DNA of 42,484 nucleotides, from positions 1 to 42,484 of the forward strand of contig LTDK01000119.1 in the NCBI GenBank assembly GCA_001642415.1, given 5' to 3'. Below are positions 36,468-42,484 of the stretch, piece by piece. Within the stretch, counting starts at the first letter, position 1. Each line of letters opens with the position of its first letter. The stretch comes from Nematocida ironsii (lineage: Eukaryota; Microsporidia). The notes beneath the pieces are model-generated. The model worked only from the letters and a program-made list of their open reading frames with translations. It was not told the DNA's origin and ran no database searches. The position numbers were made by a program, and so were the translations under genes.

Positions 36468-37174
36468 GAGATTTTTTTTTATTTTTATTTTATACACATT
36501 GTGTAATTAGTTTTATTAATTTATTACACATTTATCATGATTTATTATACTATGTGTAATAAATAATATATTAATGCATAAATAATTATACTATGTGTAA
36601 TAAATAATATTTATTACTGTATTTCTTATATATAATAAGACTTATTATACATAGTCTATAAAGTATTACTTATAACTAATACTTTAATTTTAATAAATTA
36701 TATACAGCTATTACTTATTACATATAGTGTATAAAGTATTACTTATTATTAATGCATTACTTATTACACTATGCATATAAAGTATTGATATAAGATATAA
36801 ATGATATTTTAATATTATATGTAGTTATTACTTATTACACTATGCATATAAAGTATTACTTATTATTAATGCATTACTTATTATACATAGTGTATAAAGT
36901 ATTACTTATTACATATAGTGTATAAAGTATTACTTATTATTAATGCATTACTTATTACACTATGCATATAAAGTATTGATATAAGATATAAATGATATTT
37001 TAATATTATATGTAGTTATTACTTATTACACTATGCATATAAAGTATTACTTATTATTAATGCATTACTTATTACACATAGTGTATATAGTTATATTTTT
37101 ATTTATACAATGTGTTATTAATTTTAATTAATTATACTTCTAACTATAAATTAAATAAAAGTATAAATTTATGG
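36468..37174. other. Repeat-rich AT region upstream of the retroelement gene
   Basis: No gene. It is composed of interleaved TATTACTTATTA, AATGCATTAC and ACATAGTGTATAAAG-type words, including the 191-bp tandem duplication listed separately. Earlier degenerate words of the same kind occur from about 36530. Confidence 0.7.
36713..37091 (+). repeat. 191-bp direct tandem duplication
   Basis: The unit starting at 36713 (ACTTATTACATATAGTGTAT...) recurs in full at 36904, an offset of 191 bp. Over the second unit I see essentially one base difference (TATACATAG against CACATAG context) until the copies diverge at about 37088. Each unit contains shorter internal repeats and near-palindromes such as ACACTATGCATATAAAG. 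Near identity implies a recent duplication or ongoing homogenisation. Confidence 0.85.
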
Positions 37175-40100
37175 ATGGAATTTTATAAAAGAACCAAGGA
37201 TAAAGAAGAAGATCAACCAGAACACATAAAAACACTCACAGAAACAGAACCACAAGATATAAAAAATAAAGAAAGAGTAAATCAAGGAGAAGATAATTCT
37301 AATAAGAAAGTATCAGAAGATAATTCTAATGAACAAACCAACCATATAAATAATGAAAGTATAACCAGAATAATCACTAAAATCAGAAATATTAACTTTA
37401 CTGGTTCAACTGACAGTATTATAACTGTATTAGATGGGATATGGTCAGAAGAGGATAAAAATGAAGATATTTCATGGAGTGACCGTATAAAATTAATTAT
37501 TAAAGGGATTACCACAGAAAATATAAAGAATCCAGAAATATTAAAGAATTCTTTAAGGAAGTATAATTATTTATTAGGAGAGGATAAAAATAAAAAATTA
37601 AATGGTAAATCATGGGAAGAAGTAAGGATAAGACTAATAAGGATAATAGATGTGTATAAGAGTATAAGTATATATATATTACGGGGTGATAAGGATAGGA
37701 TGAGTTATTGGGAGAATTGGGTATATAAAAAAGTACTTGATTCTGCTGTGTATGATGAGAATTCAGTGGATATTCTTAGAGGAGAGATAATGGGTAGGGA
37801 AGGTATATATCCTGAGAAATGGCAATTTATAAATTGGGATGTATCACTGAGTGAAATAATTAATCAATTACTGAGTACGTATAAGTCAGATAATGAAGAT
37901 ATTTATATGAGTGATCAGGATAAATTACGTATACATTTAGGTAAGGGTACTTATAATAAGAAATATTGTAATTACTGTAAGAAGAAGAATCATTCAGAAG
38001 ATGAGTGTTATAACAAGGATGTATCTGATGAATTATTAGATAATATGGTACGTATGGAGAATAGTATGGATGATATTATAATATATATTGGATCAAAGAA
38101 GATTAATTGTAAATTAGACAGTAGTACGTATGGTAATTTTATGGGGTATGATATGTACAGGTCTATTCCAAAGAAGTATATTATTAAAGAAACAGAGAGT
38201 AGAAGTAAAAGTATATCTTATACTGGGCCTGAAAATAAGGTTATTCCAGAGAGGGAAGTATTTGTAAATATTATGTATAAAAGGGAAGTACTAGGGAAGT
38301 ATTCATTTTATATTACACGGAGTAAATCGTGTAAAGCCATAATAGGTAAGGAATTAATGAGTATAATATTTAATATAGACAGGGTTAAATTAGAACCAGA
38401 ATGTATACGGACTAAGAGAAAGAGTAAGAAAGAAGTATTTAAAAATGAAGAGGGGATGATGGAGGAGTATAAAGAAGAAAATGAAAAATCACACAGACAG
38501 CGTAAAGATGGGATTATGGTATTTAATGATAAAAATGGACATAAGAATAGAGTAGAAGAATATTCCAGTACATACAGAAAGGGGAGAGAGGATGGTAATT
38601 CATACCGTACAGAGAAAAAGAAGGATTTAGGATGGATGAGTGCACTAAAAGATTCTTGTATGTCATACAATGACTTTAAGCTTATTATGCAATCTGTTGA
38701 CACTGTGGAAGTAACTGGGAAAATAGAGCCAGTACAATTAAATACTGTACCAGGAGAGTATGCATGGGATAAAAGGAGCATGCTCAGAAAGAAATTAGAA
38801 GAAGCACAGAAGAAAGTGCGTGAGTTTATGAGAGAAGGAATTATAGTGCCAGCAGAGAAGAGTGACTGGCTAGTGCCTGTGCAGATTATAAAGAGACCAG
38901 ATGGTCAATTAGGTGACTGTCTTGACTTAAGAGGACTTAATCAAATAACAGAACAGGATAAGTATCCCCTTCTAAATATTACTACTATTACTGATGATAT
39001 AATAGAAATGAAGTACTTTACACGGATAGATACACTGGACGGGTTCTTTAGTATACCGTTAGATGAAAAGGACCAGGAAAAGACAACATTTAAATTTGAC
39101 AAATCCTACTACAAATTCACAGTTCTTCCGATGAGCTTTAGAAATGCACCGAATATTATTCAGAGAGTAATAGAGAATATTCTAAGCGAATTATTAAGGG
39201 TATGCTGCGTAGTATACATAGACAGTATACTTATATACTCAAAAGACATGGCTAGCCACAAAGAGCATATAAAAGAAGTACTAAAGAAAATAAAAGAGTA
39301 CGGAATGGAAGTAAATTGGAAGAAAGTATCTCTGGCAGTAGAGGAGATAAAATATCTTGGGTATAGGATAGGGTATAATACAATTGTACCGATAGAGTCT
39401 AGATCACAGGGAATAGAAGAATATCCCGTACCAATGAGTAAGAAGCAGTTAAAGAGGTTTATAGGACTACTTGGATGTAACCGAAGATTCCTTTGGAACA
39501 TATCAGAAATACTAAAACCACTACACGATCTTACAAGAAAGGATGTGCCATGGAAATGGACAGAAATACACCAAACAGCATTTTTAAAAGCAAAAACCAA
39601 GCTAATTACAGCTACAGAGCTAGTAGTACCAGACTACACAAAGAGGTTTACACTGGAAGTAGTTGCATCAAACAGTGGTGTAGGAGCAGTACTAAAACAA
39701 GATATAGGCGTAGTGGGATATTACTCAACAATGCTAAAAGATTCAAAGAAAAATTATACATTTTCTGAAAAAGAACTATTTGCAGTTGTATGGGCAATTA
39801 AAAGGTGTAAATACTATCTTCGTGGGGTAGAGTTTGACTTAATAACAGACCATCAAGCAATCACATACTGTCAAACACTGTCTGACTCAGGGAATATGCG
39901 CATTAACACATGGAGTCAAATTTTGGATGATTACTCATTTATACCAAACTATCAAGAAAAGTCAGCAATGATTCAGGCAGATGCACTATCTAAATCATTT
40001 TGCAACTTACAAGAAGAAAAAGAAGACATGAGCCATCCGTACTTAGAGAGAATATATAATCTACAGTCAGAACCTCTAACTGAAGAAGAGAAGGTAATAC

Positions 40101-40249
40101 TACAAAAACATAAAGAATGGGACCATAGAAAGGCAATAAGAAAAGAATTATTAGATAACCAAATATATGTCACAGGCAAGGATCTTAGAGTAATACTGGA
40201 TAAGTGCATAATATGCCTAGAAAGAAGCAGCATAGACACAAATCCATAA
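37175..40249 (+). CDS. Ty3/gypsy retroelement polyprotein (Gag-Pro-RT-RNase H), catalytically substituted, integrase truncated
   Basis: 1024 residues from the ATG at 37175 (the frame opens at a GTG, 37112). Order: acidic N-terminal tail, Gag helices, a canonical zinc knuckle C265-x2-C268-x4-H273-x4-C278, a protease-like segment with D315-S-S in place of D-[ST]-G, and reverse transcriptase from about 540. The first RT aspartate is intact (D619 in FTRIDTLDGFFSI), but the catalytic box reads Y681-I-D-S instead of YxDD. RNase H follows, with V830 where the first catalytic aspartate is expected (LEVVAS) while TDHQAI and ADALSK are kept. The frame ends after CIIC, inside the integrase zinc finger, with no DDE core. 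No flanking LTRs were seen. Its first half is more AT-rich than its RT half. A dead element should collect stops, so an open 1024-codon frame with missense changes at three active sites may mean co-option. Confidence 0.88.
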   Translation: MEFYKRTKDKEEDQPEHIKTLTETEPQDIKNKERVNQGEDNSNKKVSEDNSNEQTNHINNESITRIITKIRNINFTGSTDSIITVLDGIWSEEDKNEDISWSDRIKLIIKGITTENIKNPEILKNSLRKYNYLLGEDKNKKLNGKSWEEVRIRLIRIIDVYKSISIYILRGDKDRMSYWENWVYKKVLDSAVYDENSVDILRGEIMGREGIYPEKWQFINWDVSLSEIINQLLSTYKSDNEDIYMSDQDKLRIHLGKGTYNKKYCNYCKKKNHSEDECYNKDVSDELLDNMVRMENSMDDIIIYIGSKKINCKLDSSTYGNFMGYDMYRSIPKKYIIKETESRSKSISYTGPENKVIPEREVFVNIMYKREVLGKYSFYITRSKSCKAIIGKELMSIIFNIDRVKLEPECIRTKRKSKKEVFKNEEGMMEEYKEENEKSHRQRKDGIMVFNDKNGHKNRVEEYSSTYRKGREDGNSYRTEKKKDLGWMSALKDSCMSYNDFKLIMQSVDTVEVTGKIEPVQLNTVPGEYAWDKRSMLRKKLEEAQKKVREFMREGIIVPAEKSDWLVPVQIIKRPDGQLGDCLDLRGLNQITEQDKYPLLNITTITDDIIEMKYFTRIDTLDGFFSIPLDEKDQEKTTFKFDKSYYKFTVLPMSFRNAPNIIQRVIENILSELLRVCCVVYIDSILIYSKDMASHKEHIKEVLKKIKEYGMEVNWKKVSLAVEEIKYLGYRIGYNTIVPIESRSQGIEEYPVPMSKKQLKRFIGLLGCNRRFLWNISEILKPLHDLTRKDVPWKWTEIHQTAFLKAKTKLITATELVVPDYTKRFTLEVVASNSGVGAVLKQDIGVVGYYSTMLKDSKKNYTFSEKELFAVVWAIKRCKYYLRGVEFDLITDHQAITYCQTLSDSGNMRINTWSQILDDYSFIPNYQEKSAMIQADALSKSFCNLQEEKEDMSHPYLERIYNLQSEPLTEEEKVILQKHKEWDHRKAIRKELLDNQIYVTGKDLRVILDKCIICLERSSIDTNP

Positions 40250-40553
40250 AGAACGTCTTTTATTTAAACGATAATACATGAAACAAGAGGAGTACGCCAT
40301 GTAATATGCCAATTTTAGTATAATACACGAAATAGCTCAAAGAGTAAAAGTGGTGTACACCCATTAAATTATACAGTAGAAGTAGAAAATAGCAAGTATA
40401 TTCTACAAGTAGACAAGAATTGAATAAAAGACAAGTTTCACAGATAATATTATACAAGAAATAAGATAGAATGGATTTTATTTAATCAATAGGAATATTT
40501 GACAGTTATTCAAAAACTGGATTTGTTAAATACAATGCTAATATTTTTTTATA
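40250..40553 (+). pseudogene. Possible integrase C-terminal remnant in an otherwise empty gap
   Basis: 304 bp without a gene. In one plus-strand frame 40346-40423 reads KSGVHPLNYTVEVENSKYILQVDKN, which recalls the end of a Ty3/gypsy integrase (a GPY/F-like module: G-hydrophobic...V..V.N..Y.L). The preceding frame has several stops. This would mean that most of the integrase core was deleted between about 40249 and 40290. The similarity is short and could be chance. Confidence 0.3.
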
Positions 40554-41363
40554 ATGCTTACACTGCTGGGACTAGGCCTGGAGCCAACAGACATTTCTTT
40601 AAAAGGACTTGAGCTAGCAAAAAAAGCAGATGCAGTGTATCTAGAGAAGTATACAAGCATTGTATTAGATGAGACAGAAATAGAACGTGTGATAGGACGG
40701 GAAATAAAACACGCGTACAGAGAGGATATAGAAGGATCAGATGGAGGTGATCCACTAATCATAAAAGAAGCTCTTGATAAAGATATAGTATTATTAGTAG
40801 TAGGTACTCCTTTATTTGCTACCACACATACAGAATTACTTATTCGTGCACAGGAACTAAAAATAGGTATAAATGTACTGCACAATGCATCTATACAGAG
40901 TGCCATGGGATGTTGTGGGTTTAATTCATACGGATTTGGTAAAACTGTCTCAATTCCATTTTTCATTGACAACTGGAGACCGTACGACTTTATAAAGAAT
41001 ATTATGACAAATTTCAATAACGGTCTACACACATTATGCCTACTCGACATAAAAATAAACGAGCCAACAATTGCCACACTCATGGGACAGGAGAATGTAA
41101 GATATAATCGGTTTATGACAATTAATGAAGCAATTTCACAAATAGAAGAAGCAGCAGATAAGTTTGGTAATACAGAATTAAACAATATAAAGATTGTTGG
41201 AATAGAAAGACTCGGACAAAAAACAGAAAGGTTCGTATATGGAACATTAAGTGAATTAAAGGATAAGGAATATGGACCTCCTCTGCATTCAATAATTATT
41301 CCCTCAGCACACGGCAATGCAATGGAAAAAGAGTGTGTTGAAAGATTTTTTGCCAGTAGATAA
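40554..41363 (+). CDS. DPH5: Diphthine methyl ester synthase (diphthamide biosynthesis)
   Basis: 269 residues, close to the usual 270-300. It has the tetrapyrrole-methylase-type fold with MLTLLGLGLEPTDISLKGLELAKKADAVYLEKYTS at the N-terminus, VGTPLFATTHTELLIRAQE (the S-adenosylmethionine loop), and NASIQSAMGCCGFNSYGFGKTVSIPFF (equivalent to NASIM.A.G.CGLQLY.FG.TVSI.FF). The C-terminal HSIIIPSAHGNAMEKE is also typical. It methylates the diphthamide intermediate on eEF2. The start ATG follows a T-rich leader, and the gene is co-directional with the retroelement frame 304 bp upstream. Confidence 0.96.
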   Translation: MLTLLGLGLEPTDISLKGLELAKKADAVYLEKYTSIVLDETEIERVIGREIKHAYREDIEGSDGGDPLIIKEALDKDIVLLVVGTPLFATTHTELLIRAQELKIGINVLHNASIQSAMGCCGFNSYGFGKTVSIPFFIDNWRPYDFIKNIMTNFNNGLHTLCLLDIKINEPTIATLMGQENVRYNRFMTINEAISQIEEAADKFGNTELNNIKIVGIERLGQKTERFVYGTLSELKDKEYGPPLHSIIIPSAHGNAMEKECVERFFASR

Positions 41364-41470
41364 TTCTATAAACCTATCAGAAATAAATAACTGTCAAATT
41401 ATCATATATCCTATTAAATTAATGCATATCTATTATATAATTTGGCTTATTGTATAACTAGTATTATACA

Positions 41471-41745
41471 TGAGGCAATACGTGCCTCAGCAGTGATAAT
41501 AAGCCTTCTGTAAGCAATAAGACATAATCCATGGAATGTGCACAGTTAGTTACTCCCTGGTACAATATGTAAACCCATTCAAATCTTTTATTATTCTCAT
41601 CTTATATAGCTTTAATTTCCAATTATACAGCTCTATAAGACTTCGCGTATACGGGCGTGAAGCACCCACGTTGGACATGGTTCCTCCCATACAATAGAAA
41701 CCAACATGTACTAATTGGAAACAGATCAGTAGGATGAAACCCCAG
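41471..41745. ncRNA. Candidate structured non-coding RNA, family unknown
   Basis: Visible helices are: TGAGGCA/TGCCTCA (41471-41477 with 41483-41489, 5-nt loop); a long-range perfect 10-bp helix TTTCCAATTA/TAATTGGAAA (41616-41625 with 41712-41721); inside it CTTCGCG/CGTGAAG (41641-41647 with 41656-41662, one G-U pair); and GTTGG/CCAAC or GGTT/AACC pairings around 41670-41705. GC content is well above the flanks, as is usual for structural RNAs in AT-rich genomes. GGGCGTGAAGC at 41653-41663 resembles box B of U3 snoRNA and GGATGA at 41733-41738 is box-C-like, but no box A was found. RNase P RNA and SRP RNA are alternatives by size. Strand is unresolved. Confidence 0.45.
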
Positions 41746-41822
41746 CAAATTATTGTTTACAGTTTAATATAGTAAGTTATATTAATCCCGTAATGAATAT
41801 TTCTCAATAATTTTAATTTATT

Positions 41823-41841
41823 CGGGCTATTTCGGGTTATA
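41823..41841. repeat. Dispersed intergenic motif, double copy
   Basis: CGGGCTATTTCGGGTTATA, with one change in the first half-site. It is 185 bp upstream of the last gene. Confidence 0.65.
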
Positions 41842-42025
41842 TATTCAGAAATAAATGAAAATAATAAAGCCAATAAAAGAAATATTAATCGTAACACTAG
41901 AATTAAACTTCTGTCAATATATAGAATCTATTAGTCTGTGTTAGTAGCTTTAATCAGCTGCATTTTGTTGGTTACAACAATTAAAATGAAAATAAATTGA
42001 AAATTAAAAAATTAAAAACTAAAAA

Positions 42026-42484
42026 ATGGAAACCGTAAATAAGAACAATCTATCTAAGAAAGAAACAAAGAAACCCAAAAGAATACCAGACAGATTAATT
42101 AACTTAGCAAATAATATATATTATATTCAATTACATCAGAGGGGTATGCGCGCATATGTGAATAAGAATAAAAATGACGATAATTCAATAAAAAATAAAT
42201 CTCTAAGACATGCACGCATGATTATAGATATAATTATGAAAGTAGCAGAAGAATTAGACAGTGAAGATAAAAGAGAAGCATTTTATATGCTAATGGAGAA
42301 CAACCATATAATTATAGCAGGAGAATATGCAGTTGAAAGAGACCTCTTTAATCCTGCCATTAATATACTGTGTAAGAAAGAACGCTTACCAGAATTAGAT
42401 GCCAAAATGACTTCAAATGATGCAATGTTTAAACTGTGTGAGTTAACAGAATCTAAAGAATGCTCTAGATTACAGAGAGTATTC
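42026..42484 (+). CDS. SRP68-like protein, N-terminal part (continues beyond window)
   Basis: 153 codons from the ATG at 42026 to the window edge, without a stop. After a basic, Lys/Asn-rich start, the protein is helical: RLINLANNIYYIQLHQRGMRAYV, then SLRHARMIIDIIMKVAEELDSEDKREAFYMLMENNHIIIAGEYAVERDLFNPAINIL. This recalls the RNA-binding domain of SRP68 (a short HGDYxRYR-like segment, then KHA..L..L......D..T.LEA.AY..WM.G...FE...W..A). SRP68 binds SRP RNA and SRP72 in the signal recognition particle. The match is by pattern only; another TPR-like helical protein is possible. The leader is a run of A-rich sequence. Confidence 0.45.
   Translation, partial: METVNKNNLSKKETKKPKRIPDRLINLANNIYYIQLHQRGMRAYVNKNKNDDNSIKNKSLRHARMIIDIIMKVAEELDSEDKREAFYMLMENNHIIIAGEYAVERDLFNPAINILCKKERLPELDAKMTSNDAMFKLCELTESKECSRLQRVF

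Larger units (their letters stand above)
41364..42025. other. Intergenic region containing a GC-rich structured stretch
   Basis: 662 bp without an ORF. The flanks are AT-rich, but 41471-41745 is clearly richer in G and C and full of inverted repeats (see the ncRNA entry). A motif double copy lies at 41823-41841, and an A-rich leader precedes the last gene. Confidence 0.6.

Noticed and set aside
36713..37091. CRISPR-like array
   Set aside because: Units are contiguous and AT-only without unique spacers, and the genome is eukaryotic.
36500..40553. Long terminal repeats around the Ty3/gypsy frame
   Set aside because: No sequence upstream of 37175 recurs downstream of 40249; the 191-bp repeats are only upstream.
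41641..41745. Firm call of U3 snoRNA
   Set aside because: Box-B and box-C-like words are present, but box A and box D are not found, so only a candidate RNA is reported.

Overview
The window looks like nuclear DNA from a microsporidian, most like the Nematocida-type AT-rich genomes; the genus is a guess. The reasons are: short intron-free eukaryotic housekeeping genes, tiny gaps between divergent genes (14 to 30 bp), reduced protein lengths, CCCC just upstream of some start codons, and Ty3/gypsy-type sequence. All genes read with the standard code. Several long reading frames open at TTG or GTG; in those cases I moved the start to the first suitable ATG.

Layout. 1-2953: a partial septin, a HIT-family protein, the elongation factor ELF1, an RNase PH-like exosome subunit and eIF1. 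3798-5330: a solitary gag-protease gene of retroelement origin with a substituted protease active site. 5648-9683: IWS1, tRNA-Val(AAC), primase large subunit and threonyl-tRNA synthetase. 9851-16622: a multi-pass membrane protein, a 999-residue orphan, the nucleoporin NIC96/NUP93 and a small basic ORF. 16649-23112: HRD3/SEL1L, eIF4G, ribosomal protein uL29 and an L-type lectin. 23480-33500: exosome CSL4, kinetochore NUF2, a small charged protein, a giant VPS13 and IMP3. 33501-40450: an accessory, very AT-rich block with an orphan possibly secreted protein, a 191-bp tandem duplication and a 1024-codon Ty3/gypsy gag-pro-RT-RNase H frame whose catalytic residues are substituted. 40554-42484: DPH5, a GC-rich structured intergenic stretch that may be a non-coding RNA, and the start of an SRP68-like gene.

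Functional themes. Translation and ribosome biogenesis: eIF1, eIF4G, uL29, ThrRS, tRNA-Val, IMP3, DPH5. RNA decay: two exosome subunits. Transcription elongation: ELF1, IWS1. Secretory pathway and lipid transfer: HRD3, lectin, VPS13, perhaps SRP68. Replication and mitosis: primase, NUF2, septin.

The most unusual signals are the two independent retroelement-derived genes kept as long open frames despite loss of catalytic residues, a dispersed intergenic motif built from GGGTTAT half-sites 10 bp apart, and the candidate structured RNA near 41.5-41.75 kb. All product names come from reading motifs by eye; no database search was run.
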